A stretch of 64,000 bases of DNA from the NCBI RefSeq assembly GCF_000469155.1, contig NZ_AWXE01000005.1, positions 80,119 through 144,118 of the forward strand, read 5' to 3'. The notes under the pieces were generated by a model. The model made no database searches and had not been told where the DNA came from. It saw only the letters and a program-made list of their open reading frames with translations. This document shows, one piece after another, positions 38,716 to 47,624 of the stretch. The stretch comes from Candidatus Micropelagos thuwalensis (GTDB lineage: Bacteria; Pseudomonadota; Alphaproteobacteria; RS24). Both the position numbers and the translations under genes were made by a program. Each line of letters opens with the position of its first letter. The stretch's first letter is position 1.

Positions 38716-39222
38716 GTGTCCAGAGTTTTTTCCATCATTGGCGGAAATGATATTGCCATCAAGCCGGATGAAAATGCAATTGACCGGTTTTGGGATGAGG
38801 CTAATGCCGCCCTGCCAGATTTGAGGGCAGACCATCAAGTCAGGTGGATCGGGCTGGATGAGGAAACAACCTTAGAGATTATCGCCTATATCCGTTCCGG
38901 TGAAAAATCGGCGACCTACACTGTGCCATGGATAAATGCCAATTATGGCTGGCCTGACGGCTCCCCAGGCCTACCGATCATATTGCTGGGGTTTGACGGC
39001 CTGCCCGCTATAATGGTCGAGACAACCGATGTCATAAAAATAAATTTTGGTGATATCGGCAGCGATCTCAGCGGGCTGGACGGCCCCCCGGTAAGAGAGA
39101 TCACAGTTTGGCGGAATTTACACACAATGTACTGGAATGAAATTCTCGGGCGCTTTGGGCGTGAATGTTCGCCGGACATGCCGGTTCTCGTCGAAAAATT
39201 CAAACCCGTCTTTCCGCTTTAG
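38716..39222 (+). CDS. ASCH-domain protein
   Basis: 168 residues from a GTG start with GAGGTGG just upstream. EIIAYIRSGEKSATYTVPW followed by LPIILLGFDGLPAIMVETTDV and FGDIG matches the ASCH (PUA-like) fold, small proteins thought to bind RNA or modified nucleosides; one E. coli member (YqfB) is an amidohydrolase for N4-acetylcytidine. Its substrate is unknown. It heads a rightward pair with the second racemase-like gene. Confidence 0.72.
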   Translation: MSRVFSIIGGNDIAIKPDENAIDRFWDEANAALPDLRADHQVRWIGLDEETTLEIIAYIRSGEKSATYTVPWINANYGWPDGSPGLPIILLGFDGLPAIMVETTDVIKINFGDIGSDLSGLDGPPVREITVWRNLHTMYWNEILGRFGRECSPDMPVLVEKFKPVFPL

Positions 39223-39304
39223 CCGGGGCCAGTGATTATATCCTACTAGCGGGGATGTCTTTCTTTGGAGACCCAACGACCACAGGTTTTGTAAGGATGG
39301 CTTA

Positions 39305-40036
39305 ATGACCAAACATGTTCCAGACTATGGTCCCCGAGCGCGAATAGGAATCGCCGTTCCTCATTCCAATCCGACAGTGGAGCCTGAAATACGCATGACG
39401 TTGCCGGACAATATTGGTGTCTACGCATCCAGACTGACGCACGCTTCCGAATCCGTGGAGACGCGTTTAAATCATTATATTCGTAATATCCCCTTGGCTA
39501 TCAATTCCTTCGGGGAAATCCGGTTGGCAGCCTTTGGGTTTGGCTGCACAGGCTCGTCTTATGTTGCGGGTTTGGAAAATGAAGAAAAATTTACTTCCAA
39601 AGCCTACAACGAAACATCCGTTCCTGTAATAACAGCCGCACAGGCAATCAGGAAAGCCCTAGATCAAATCGGCTGCTCGTCCATTGCCTTGGTGTCTCCA
39701 TATCCGGACTGGCTTGCTGAGTTAGGTTATGAGTATTGGGAGTCGTCGGGTCTGAAAATTATGGACCGTCTCAGAGTGGACCCCACACTGACCGATACGC
39801 ACAGAATCTACGAACTCACAAGTCAGGATGCACTCGATCAGATGAGAAAATTAAAAGAGACCGACGCTGATTGCATTGTGGCCAGCGGGACAGGCATGCC
39901 GACCCTGAAGGCGATTAGAACACTAGGCTCTGAAACAGGCATACCTGTCCTTTCCTCAAATTTAAGTCTGGCGTGGGCGCTGACAAAGATTGTCTCTCCC
40001 GAGCAAACCCCTCATTTGCCACAAGACCTGCTTTGA
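39305..40036 (+). CDS. Asp/Glu racemase superfamily protein, paralogue of 35175-35930
   Basis: 243 residues. IGIAVPHSNPTVEPEIRM, Cys81 in FGFGCTGSSY and ASGTGMPTL (193-201) match the other copy throughout, including Gly in place of the second catalytic Cys. Both share the YGP start and SSNL.LAW near the C terminus. AAGGA precedes the ATG by 8 bases. Two diverged copies flanking one operon suggest two stereospecific or sequential steps of the same pathway. Confidence 0.82.
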   Translation: MTKHVPDYGPRARIGIAVPHSNPTVEPEIRMTLPDNIGVYASRLTHASESVETRLNHYIRNIPLAINSFGEIRLAAFGFGCTGSSYVAGLENEEKFTSKAYNETSVPVITAAQAIRKALDQIGCSSIALVSPYPDWLAELGYEYWESSGLKIMDRLRVDPTLTDTHRIYELTSQDALDQMRKLKETDADCIVASGTGMPTLKAIRTLGSETGIPVLSSNLSLAWALTKIVSPEQTPHLPQDLL

Positions 40037-40118
40037 TTTTACAGGCAGGGCGCGGGCAACTTTCACGACAATCGCATCGGTGGCCATCATATTCATATCC
40101 ATAATGTCATGGACAGTT

Positions 40119-40134
40119 TTTCATGTTCATGAAA
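40119..40134 (+). promoter_or_regulatory. Inverted repeat upstream of VOC gene
   Basis: TTTCATG-TT-CATGAAA is a 7-bp inverted repeat with a 2-base centre, 58 bases before the VOC start. It could be a transcription-factor site; nothing else supports it. Confidence 0.3.
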
Positions 40135-40192
40135 TGCTGTGCATTCAGTGCCATTAACCGCTAGGCATCCATAAATTAGAGCAGGAAAAATA

Positions 40193-40711
40193 ATGCAACT
40201 TGAAAACCTTTTTGGCCCGATAACGCAAATCGGCTATCTCACTGACGATATTGAAACAACAGCCGGGTTCTGGACACAAACATCCGGCATCGGACCATGG
40301 ACGCGCATGTCTGGTGTTTCAATGGCTGCAACAATGGATGGACAGCCCAGTGACATTAATATTGATGTTGCCATAACTTATAAGGGCGATGTTCAGATTG
40401 AGCTGATTCAGCCCCTTTGCGACTCACCCTCTCCCTATCAGGCATATAAGGAGGCTGGATTATGGGGGCTCCACCATGTGCAATTCACAACCAAAAATAT
40501 GGACGCTTCAGTGGAACTGGCAAAATCTGCTGGTCTCGAAGTTGCCTGTACAATTAGTCAGGGCGGCGGCGTGTATAATTATTTACGCGGCCCGGGTGTC
40601 TGGTTTGAAATGATAGAAGCATCCAAAGACCTCGAAATGTTTTTCGGGATGATTAAATCAGCTTGTGACGATTGGGACGGTAACGAATTAATCCGAGACA
40701 TCACTCTTTAA
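40193..40711 (+). CDS. VOC (glyoxalase/epimerase-like) protein
   Basis: 172 residues with one glyoxalase-type domain: ITQIGYLTDDIETTAGFW at the N terminus, VQIELIQPL near residue 80, LHHVQFTTKNMDAS near residue 98 and VWFEMIEA near residue 143. Gln/His/Glu positions could bind a metal. Similar proteins include methylmalonyl-CoA epimerase-like and ring-modifying enzymes. GCAGGAAAA precedes the ATG. Function cannot be told; the context suggests catabolism. Confidence 0.78.
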   Translation: MQLENLFGPITQIGYLTDDIETTAGFWTQTSGIGPWTRMSGVSMAATMDGQPSDINIDVAITYKGDVQIELIQPLCDSPSPYQAYKEAGLWGLHHVQFTTKNMDASVELAKSAGLEVACTISQGGGVYNYLRGPGVWFEMIEASKDLEMFFGMIKSACDDWDGNELIRDITL

Positions 40712-40749
40712 GACACAAGATGCTTCTTGTTTAAACAGTCAGACTAAAA

Positions 40750-41895
40750 CTATTTTTCAGTTAATGAAGCACACGCGTCAAATCCACCTTCCTCAAAAAC
40801 ACTTTTAGAGCAAAACGCAGTCTGGGGCACATACGGATTAGCAAAGTCTAGTTTGGTTACATCTTTTTTCAGACGTTCAAGAAAAGGGGCAGATCTCGGC
40901 AACATCCGCAGACTAAGCTGACCATCAAGGAAATTGCCGGCATCAAGCCAGGTCACACCTTCTTGTGCAGTTGCATTAGCCGGTCGCAGATGTTTTTCCG
41001 AAATCACCATTGTCAAATACCCAGTTCCATCGGTTTCGATATCTTCGGCAGTTACACAGCTATGCGCTGCACCATTCCAAAAATTATAGGTACATGCTGT
41101 CCACATTCTAAAGTCTAGATCTTGTGACCATGGGTATAGATTTTGAGCGTGATTGACAGTTTTGGGCTTTTTAAACCGAACAGCAAAGATTTCGCCATGT
41201 TCGCGACTATAAAACGTGTTCAAATACAAAATATCAGCGTTAGACAGCAGATCGACATCTATGCCAAAATTACTAGATAAATCGAAACGCCCAGCTTGAC
41301 TTTGAGCACGATGATCTGGAAGTGGAAATGCTGGAAACATCGTCCCGTCAGCAGGCACATCATAACCTTCAGGGTATGGCTCACAGGCTGGATAATGTGC
41401 AATTTGCTTCCCTTTTTTGTCGTACACGGTGATGGCGGGCAAGTCTACCCCTGCAGAATGAGGGGGTAAGGGTGGTAAATCTGCACTATAGACTCTGAGC
41501 AAAAGAAAAGTGGCCCTATTCCTTTCACCATTTTTTTGCTCGCCAATATAACCTGTATTGCGCGGGACTACCTGAGGCGGGGCATCCATAACAAAATGCA
41601 CAGTATAATTTCGATCTTGCTCCGGACGGCCTGCCTCTCGCCATGGGTTATAACTCCCGGCATCAGGATCTATCTTCTCGTCCATTAAAGTTGGAAAATT
41701 ATTCGTAGACATATCATTTGGGTGGAACCCGAAATATTTTGCATAGGGAAATGACCCTTTAAGAGTCGCGCGTCCGCCAGCCGGTATATTTATAAGCCCA
41801 TCTTTTTTGACCCCAAAAGGCCCAGAAAAGAAGATTGTCGAAAAATAATTTGCCGAAGACGTGTCGAGTAAATAAGGAAACCTATTATTGGTCAA
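40750..41895 (-). CDS. Uncharacterised protein, probably the distal part of a stop-interrupted gene
   Basis: 381 residues if begun at TTG 41895, but the frame is open for 41 more codons to 42018 and reads like protein (AVYAKQTCNIVDGDTRYKVD, then GSLCPGWPQSGSP). Immediately upstream, in the same frame, is the TAA that ends the lipoprotein ORF. No ATG or ribosome-binding site exists at the junction. The body has IPAGGRATLKGSFPYAKYFG and YLNTFYSREHGEIFAVRFKK; I recognise no family, though the layout is reminiscent of DUF1214-type folds. Confidence 0.6.
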   Translation of the reverse strand: MTNNRFPYLLDTSSANYFSTIFFSGPFGVKKDGLINIPAGGRATLKGSFPYAKYFGFHPNDMSTNNFPTLMDEKIDPDAGSYNPWREAGRPEQDRNYTVHFVMDAPPQVVPRNTGYIGEQKNGERNRATFLLLRVYSADLPPLPPHSAGVDLPAITVYDKKGKQIAHYPACEPYPEGYDVPADGTMFPAFPLPDHRAQSQAGRFDLSSNFGIDVDLLSNADILYLNTFYSREHGEIFAVRFKKPKTVNHAQNLYPWSQDLDFRMWTACTYNFWNGAAHSCVTAEDIETDGTGYLTMVISEKHLRPANATAQEGVTWLDAGNFLDGQLSLRMLPRSAPFLERLKKDVTKLDFANPYVPQTAFCSKSVFEEGGFDACASLTEK

Positions 41896-42018
41896 TGGAG
41901 AGCCGGATTGCGGCCAACCAGGGCAGAGAGAACCAGGTTTAAAGGCCGAGTCAACTTTATACCGCGTATCACCGTCAACGATATTACAGGTTTGTTTGGC
42001 ATAAACAGCAATACGGCC

Positions 42019-42369
42019 TTACTGACCCGCCAATTTGGTATCAGACAATGCTTGAAAACCGCGCAATGTATCGGTGTCTTCCGAGTCTCGGGTGTCGGAA
42101 AAAGTGGTGTAGAGTGCGAGAAGATCCTCAGCAATCTCATCCGGTGAAACTTCGTAAAGCCGCTTCAGGTTTTCTGTGTGACCGAAGAGTTCATTTGGCA
42201 CTTCAGAAAATTTATTTTCTGTTCGCCTAATCTCCCGCAGTGTTTCACAAAATGCCTCATATCCGGCAGAACTTATTCTCTCAGGTCGCTCGACCCGGTC
42301 ACAAGCAACAATGAAACCTGCAAGTATTATAATCGCAATAATATGCCTCACACCCCACCCCTTTTGCAT
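42019..42369 (-). CDS. Lipoprotein N-terminal ORF (likely interrupted gene)
   Basis: 116 residues from ATG 42369. Signal sequence with lipobox IVAC (Cys near residue 23), then a helical domain (GYEAFCETLREIRRTENKF, DEIAEDLLALYTTFSD). The ORF ends ...SDTKLAGQ-TAA, and the same frame then runs uninterrupted for 423 codons to 40750. Homologous helical lipoprotein domains often end with a R-I-x-x-Y-x-x-x-x-C segment; here that segment (RIAVYAKQTC) is beyond the stop, which argues that the stop is a nonsense change. Confidence 0.65.
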   Translation of the reverse strand: MQKGWGVRHIIAIIILAGFIVACDRVERPERISSAGYEAFCETLREIRRTENKFSEVPNELFGHTENLKRLYEVSPDEIAEDLLALYTTFSDTRDSEDTDTLRGFQALSDTKLAGQ

Positions 42370-42484
42370 GTTTGACTGAGCGCGCTCATTGACTAGTGGC
42401 AATCTAAATAAAAATTGTCCCCATCAGACTGCACTTTTTATAGATAAATTATAGTTAAATTTTACTAATAATAATTTATATAAA

Positions 42485-43387
42485 TTAACTTTCTTCCCGC
42501 TTTAGGCGTCCAGCAGTAATCAATCTAACAAGCCAAGGAATAGCCAACGACATAACAAGTCCATAGCCGACACCAGAGCCATAGGGCGCAAGGACATCCC
42601 CTATAATCGTATCATCCGCTAGGCCAAGCACCCTTCCGGAGATTATTAAAGCACCAAACACCATTGCCGCACCGACAGCGCATATCAAAAGCCGTATAAT
42701 AAGATGCCCTTGAAGCTCAACGCCTCGGCGCGCATCCACCTGATGCCCGACAAACCAGCCCATCATGAGACCCCACATCCATGACCCAACGAAGTCGAGC
42801 GTACCTCCAAAATGCAGTCCCATAAAAATGACCTGAGCAACCAACAGCGCTAGCACCAGCTTCGGCAAACCAAACAACTCCAGCGCAGCAATGAGTCGAC
42901 CTGCAACATCCAATTTGACCCAAACATAGAGCGTCAAAGCCCCAAGCAAGATACCGCCAAGCACGTCACCAACATCATGCACACCTAAATAAATCCGGCT
43001 CATACATATCAGCACCGCTATCGTCCAGAGACTTATCTTAAGCCAAGTTCTTTGCACCTTAAGCGCCAGCCAGCCCCATAAAACGATTGCCATTTGCGCA
43101 TGACCGCTTGGCCATCCATATGAATTCCCAGTCTTGTCATCCAGCGCAAAAATCGCGTCCGGACGCGGGTCCTGATAAAAATCTTTCAAAAACAGGTTTA
43201 TACCTGCCGTTAATAACAACAGGAGACCCGCCTGATAAAAAACCTGGGTACGCCAAAAGTAAAATCCGAAAGAGAGAAAAAGAAAAAGAAAAACTTGATA
43301 ACCAAGTAAAGTTATATTGGTGAACAACAAAGTTAGCGCATCAGTGCGCAAAGCCGGCACCCAGCTTAAATCATTCATAAGTGTCAT
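42485..43387 (-). CDS. PAP2-family membrane phosphatase
   Basis: 300 residues, about eight helices. The PAP2 motifs are KDFYQDPRPDAIF (motif 1, K-x6-RP), SYGWPSGHAQM (motif 2, PSGH) and SRIYLGVHDVGDVLGG (motif 3, SR-x5-H-x3-D). It would remove phosphate from lipid phosphates such as phosphatidate or undecaprenyl pyrophosphate. ATG 43387 has GAGGAGGGG directly upstream, a strong site; the longer ORF to 43423 is not needed. A C-terminal extension of about 120 residues adds further helices beyond the usual PAP2 core. Confidence 0.9.
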   Translation of the reverse strand: MTLMNDLSWVPALRTDALTLLFTNITLLGYQVFLFLFLSFGFYFWRTQVFYQAGLLLLLTAGINLFLKDFYQDPRPDAIFALDDKTGNSYGWPSGHAQMAIVLWGWLALKVQRTWLKISLWTIAVLICMSRIYLGVHDVGDVLGGILLGALTLYVWVKLDVAGRLIAALELFGLPKLVLALLVAQVIFMGLHFGGTLDFVGSWMWGLMMGWFVGHQVDARRGVELQGHLIIRLLICAVGAAMVFGALIISGRVLGLADDTIIGDVLAPYGSGVGYGLVMSLAIPWLVRLITAGRLKREES

Positions 43388-43607
43388 TTTCCCCTCCTCA
43401 AAGGAATCCTCGACGCAAATCAATTAAATTTAAATCAAGTCGCTACAGGGTATATGACAATATTGCTTCGGCAAAATATTTTTAATGGTTTGACTCTGTC
43501 GATAAAGTGGCTGGTCTTCACTCCAGCTTAATCAAAAATGTCTGTATCGTATCTCCCTCTTATCTTAGGGTAAGATTTATTAATGTACCGAGTGAGGAGT
43601 CTGTTAC

Positions 43608-44738
43608 ATGGACAAGAAAACCGCAAAAGACTTGAATCGTCGTCTGCTGGCAAATTTTCTGTCTAAAGTGTCTGATTGTGCGGAGGCGCCGACGCACCTC
43701 AAGGCCGAAATTTTTTTTGATGAAGCACTTTTTGAGAGTGAAAAAAAATCGTTCTATCTCAACGCCCCCCAACCTGTCGCTTTCTCTGCTGAAATTCCCT
43801 CTCCAAACAGCTATCTCGCATTGGACGTTTTAAATATTCCTATCATGTTAGTACGCAATAAAGACGGAATATTAAAAGCCTTTATTAACGCTTGTACCCA
43901 TAGAGGTGGGAAATTGGCAGATGGTGCTGGACATAAAAATTTATTTACTTGCGGATTTCATGGCTGGTCTTTTGACCCTAACGGCAATGTTGTCAGTCGC
44001 CCCCAAGAGGCTTGTTTCCATTCGGATACATCTGATGATAAATCTGACTTCGCTCTCACCGAATTGCCTGTATCGGAAACCTGCGGCGTGGTGATAATCG
44101 GACTGAAAGAAGATATTGGCGTTGAGCCTGCTGATGCGGGGTATGAACCCCTCGCCGCTGAATTACAAAACTATGACCTCAAAACATATAAGGCGCTTGA
44201 TCGCAGAGAGTTTGACGTCGCCGCCAACTGGAAACTGATAAATGATTTAAGTTTAGAAAGTTATCACTTTCCGGTTCTTCACCGCGATACCGTCGCGCAG
44301 GTACTTGCCGAAACGTCTATTTTTGACTCTTATGACCGGTGTAGCCGATGGGCATTTCCGTGGATGTCGATTGGTAGGTTAGACGACATTGACGAGAAAG
44401 ATTGGCCCGAAAAAATTGAGGGCTCATGCACCTACACGCTCTTTCCTGGCGTGATGTTGATATTAAATGCTTCTGGCGCACAAATGATAAGAGCCGAGCC
44501 GGGAGAAAAACCCAACCACTCGCGTATCTCCTATGTTGGTCTGGCACATCCTGAAACTGATGAGGCCGAGGCCAGAAGCGGTTATGAATTTGGGGGTAAG
44601 GTTTTTGAAGAGGAAGACCTCGCTTCCGCAATTGAATGCCAGAAAGGACTGGAAGCATCTCGTAAAGATCTCATTTTAGGAACCAATGAAGCTTTGCTGC
44701 AATTCTGGCATCAGCTCTGGATGCAACCGACAAAATAA
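43608..44738 (+). CDS. Rieske non-heme iron oxygenase, alpha subunit
   Basis: 376 residues. Rieske [2Fe-2S] ligands are Cys96, His98, Cys115 and His118 (CTHRGGKLAD, CGFHGWSF). The mononuclear iron site is in NDLSLESYHFPVLHRD, giving the two His of the facial triad. It inserts oxygen into an unactivated ring or methyl group. There is no beta subunit, ferredoxin or reductase gene nearby, so electrons must come from elsewhere. It begins a rightward group with a P450, an enoyl-CoA hydratase and an EthD-like gene. Confidence 0.93.
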   Translation: MDKKTAKDLNRRLLANFLSKVSDCAEAPTHLKAEIFFDEALFESEKKSFYLNAPQPVAFSAEIPSPNSYLALDVLNIPIMLVRNKDGILKAFINACTHRGGKLADGAGHKNLFTCGFHGWSFDPNGNVVSRPQEACFHSDTSDDKSDFALTELPVSETCGVVIIGLKEDIGVEPADAGYEPLAAELQNYDLKTYKALDRREFDVAANWKLINDLSLESYHFPVLHRDTVAQVLAETSIFDSYDRCSRWAFPWMSIGRLDDIDEKDWPEKIEGSCTYTLFPGVMLILNASGAQMIRAEPGEKPNHSRISYVGLAHPETDEAEARSGYEFGGKVFEEEDLASAIECQKGLEASRKDLILGTNEALLQFWHQLWMQPTK

Positions 44739-44844
44739 ATAAAGAGAGAAAATAGACGCGCCGTAATAAGCAAATACATATTTTTTAGTTTATTTCCGAA
44801 CCGGATTCGTTAAGGTAAATTATACGCATGAATGGAGGGATGAC

Positions 44845-46098
44845 ATGCTTGAAAATAGTGACAGCTCAGCAACCGATTTTCAAAAACTTTATACGCCGCA
44901 ATCTGAAGAATATTTGAACCATTACCGCGATGTTGTGAACGAACTCTTTGAGGGCACTGACCAGCGTATGGGCTGGTATGATCCTTGGCAGGCTTGGATT
45001 GTCACCTCACATCAACTTTGTAAAACAATTCTGGCAGATGAACGCCTCACGCCGGATTTTATGAACTGGAAATTTGCACCGCCGCCAACCCCGGAAGAAG
45101 ACAAAAATGATTTTGAAATAATGCTGGATAACAGCCTCTTCCGTCTTGACCGACTTGCGCATCGGCGCGTGCGTCGTCTGGCGGCAAAAGCCTTCTCGAT
45201 GAGTCAGACCGATAAAATCATGGCAGGTATTGTCGATATTGTTTCGGATACTTTCGATAAAGTTGCCAATGAAGAAGTTTTTGACGTTTCATCCACGATA
45301 GCAGTTGAAATTCCAAGACGTTCGATTGCACGTCTTGTCGGCATTCCTCCTGAGAACTCTGAAATTTTCGACAAACTTGGATGGGCAATGGTTCGCTATA
45401 ACGGCTTCACAACCTCACCAGAAGACCGTGCTGAATTACTAAAAATTGCTTTGGCGGGTGTCGCCATGTTGCAAGACCTTATCGCAGAGCGCCGCGCTGC
45501 AGACACACCAGGGGATGACTTTATTGGCGTTCTTCTTGAAGCCCAGGATGGTGATGACCGCCTCAACGATTGGGAAGTTCTTGGCATTGTGGCCGCGATG
45601 CTGGCCGCAGGAAGTGACACAGCGAGTGATATGCACCCCTCTTTAATTTACGCCTTGCTAGATAATCCTGAGCAATATGAAAAGCTGAAACAGGATCCGT
45701 CACTGGTTGATAACGCGATTGTTGAAGCCCTGCGTTATGAAGCATTTGGCAAAACAGGTCTCCACAGATATGCGCTAGAGGATGTTGAGTTTGAAGGCAT
45801 CACTGTTAAACGTGGGGAGCAGATAATTATTGCCGGGCAAGCGGCAGGGCTGGATCCGTCACAATGGGACAACCCTCAAGAGTTCGACATCACGCGTGAT
45901 TTGAACGGAAATATTGTTTTTGGCACAGGTGCACATGTTTGCGCCGGTCTGTTTCTGGCTAAAGCACAAGCTAAATTAATGTTACTGGAATTCATGAAGC
46001 GGTTTCCAAATGCAACATTACAGGAAATGCCAACCCGTGACCCAGACCATTATAATGCCCGCCATGTGACAAAGTTACTGGTCAAAACAAACATCTAA
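44845..46098 (+). CDS. Cytochrome P450
   Basis: 417 residues, a soluble bacterial class I P450. The haem-binding Cys366 is in FGTGAHVCAGLFLAK; ExxR is in EALRYE; the I-helix oxygen site is AAGSDTASD. SD GGAGG precedes the ATG. It hydroxylates a hydrophobic compound; the substrate is unknown. No ferredoxin or ferredoxin reductase gene is adjacent. Confidence 0.95.
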   Translation: MLENSDSSATDFQKLYTPQSEEYLNHYRDVVNELFEGTDQRMGWYDPWQAWIVTSHQLCKTILADERLTPDFMNWKFAPPPTPEEDKNDFEIMLDNSLFRLDRLAHRRVRRLAAKAFSMSQTDKIMAGIVDIVSDTFDKVANEEVFDVSSTIAVEIPRRSIARLVGIPPENSEIFDKLGWAMVRYNGFTTSPEDRAELLKIALAGVAMLQDLIAERRAADTPGDDFIGVLLEAQDGDDRLNDWEVLGIVAAMLAAGSDTASDMHPSLIYALLDNPEQYEKLKQDPSLVDNAIVEALRYEAFGKTGLHRYALEDVEFEGITVKRGEQIIIAGQAAGLDPSQWDNPQEFDITRDLNGNIVFGTGAHVCAGLFLAKAQAKLMLLEFMKRFPNATLQEMPTRDPDHYNARHVTKLLVKTNI

Positions 46099-46213
46099 TA
46101 CAGTGTTAAAGACACATTTTGAGGCGTAATCTATTTATGTCTGCCTTGAGGGAGTGAGCACTTGGTAAGTATAAGCCTTTCTTCCCGCGTTCAAGTTGAG
46201 AAAGGCGTGGCCT

Positions 46214-47065
46214 ATGACCAAAAATGAAAAACAAACCATACTGACCGAAATTGATGATAAGCTTTTTCACATAACGCTTAATCGTCCAGATAAGCTCAAT
46301 GCACTTTCACCTCAATTACTGGCTGAACTTAAAGAAGCATTGGACGAAGCTGCTGAGGATACAGACATTGCTGTGATTGTTCTTAAAAGTGCGGGTCCGG
46401 TGTTTTCTCCCGGCTACGATATTAGCGAAGAGAACTGGATTATTTCTCAATTCCCCGCCGATTATCCAGAAGGCGTTAATCTCCATCAAGACCGCCTGGA
46501 TATTCATGAATTATTAGATTACTGGCTGGCTTTATGGAAATACCCGAAGCCGATTGTCGCCCGCGTTCAAGGCCCTTGCTTGTCGGGCGCGGGAGAATTG
46601 ATTGCCATGTCAGACATTGTGATTGCCGGAAAATCCGCCCGCTTTGGTCACCCTGCGGCACGTGATCTCGGCATTCCGCCGACAGTGTTTCTATGGCCGC
46701 TTTTAATTGGCATGCGCAAAACAAAAGAATTGCTTTATACCGCCAAACTTATTGATGCCGATGAAGCAGTTACGCTGGGTCTTGTTAATGAGGCTGTCGC
46801 TGACAATGAACTGGATGACCGCGTTTTGGAAGTGGCATGTGACATAGCCCTTTCACCGGTTGATCATCTTACATTACTGAAAGAGTCCGCCAATGGGTGG
46901 TATGAAAATATGGGCTTTGAGGCCTCGGCAAGACGCGCAGCTGATTTGGACGCCGTTTTTCACCAAAGCCCAACCTTCAAAGAATTTTTCAAGACGGTGA
47001 AAGAAAAAGGCATGAAAGTCGCACTCGAAATTCGTCAGAAACGATTTAGCACGTCAGGAAAATAA
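46214..47065 (+). CDS. Enoyl-CoA hydratase/isomerase family protein
   Basis: 283 residues (crotonase fold). ATG 46214 is preferred to the upstream TTG 46196. FHITLNRPDKLNALSPQ, the oxyanion motif FSPGYDIS and CLSGAGELIAMSDIVIAG are conserved. The Glu in GAGEL corresponds to the first catalytic Glu of hydratases; the second (in Q/P-E of typical enzymes) is replaced in FGHPAARDLG. It may therefore catalyse another crotonase reaction such as isomerisation or C-C cleavage. Confidence 0.88.
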   Translation: MTKNEKQTILTEIDDKLFHITLNRPDKLNALSPQLLAELKEALDEAAEDTDIAVIVLKSAGPVFSPGYDISEENWIISQFPADYPEGVNLHQDRLDIHELLDYWLALWKYPKPIVARVQGPCLSGAGELIAMSDIVIAGKSARFGHPAARDLGIPPTVFLWPLLIGMRKTKELLYTAKLIDADEAVTLGLVNEAVADNELDDRVLEVACDIALSPVDHLTLLKESANGWYENMGFEASARRAADLDAVFHQSPTFKEFFKTVKEKGMKVALEIRQKRFSTSGK

Positions 47066-47172
47066 TGGTCGCATTTATGTTCAGCACTTCCCTAAAGACA
47101 AGAGCGCCCATTCAGGATTATGATTTTAGTAATTTCATTCATGCATAATGGGAAGTTGTGAGGGGTTTAAGC

Positions 47173-47529
47173 ATGTTTAAAGTTGTTATGCCAATTAAAC
47201 GCAAACCAGGCATGTCAAAGGCAGAATTTGAAGCATATTATGAAAACAATCACCGTTTGATTGGAGAAAAATATTTGCGCGGCTATGCGCATAAATATAC
47301 CCGCAGATATCTTCATAATTTGGTTGACGAAAGTGGTGTTGATCAAGAAGATCCGGAATATGATGTCCTTCTAGAGGCATGGTATCCTGATGAAGAAACT
47401 TTCCGAGAGTTTCTTGAGTCAATTTCAACGCCTGAAATTACGGATGAAATCGAAACTGATGAAGAAAAGTTTATGGATAGAACAAATATGCGTATGTATT
47501 TAATCCAAGAGTCAATTTCAGATTTTTAA
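47173..47529 (+). CDS. EthD-domain protein
   Basis: 118 residues. VVMPIKRKPGMSKAEFEAYY and NHRLIGEKYL follow the EthD pattern (ferredoxin-like alpha/beta dimeric fold). EthD-like proteins accompany P450s in ether and other degradation gene sets, with unknown molecular role. The frame opens at GTG 47158, but ATG 47173 with GAGGGG 8 bases upstream gives the usual start. Position 2.5 genes after the P450 fits the family's typical context. Confidence 0.82.
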   Translation: MFKVVMPIKRKPGMSKAEFEAYYENNHRLIGEKYLRGYAHKYTRRYLHNLVDESGVDQEDPEYDVLLEAWYPDEETFREFLESISTPEITDEIETDEEKFMDRTNMRMYLIQESISDF

Positions 47530-47624
47530 CTAAAGTAGATGTTTTAAAATTTAAAAAAATTTTCATTTCGTGATTTCATCAGGGATGCTATCATTATTTA
47601 CTAATAAATTAGGAGGGTTATTTA

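Noticed and set aside
41892..42147. Overlapping ORFs on both strands at the lipoprotein junction
   Set aside because: They are in other frames than the lipoprotein and its continuation and show no motifs.
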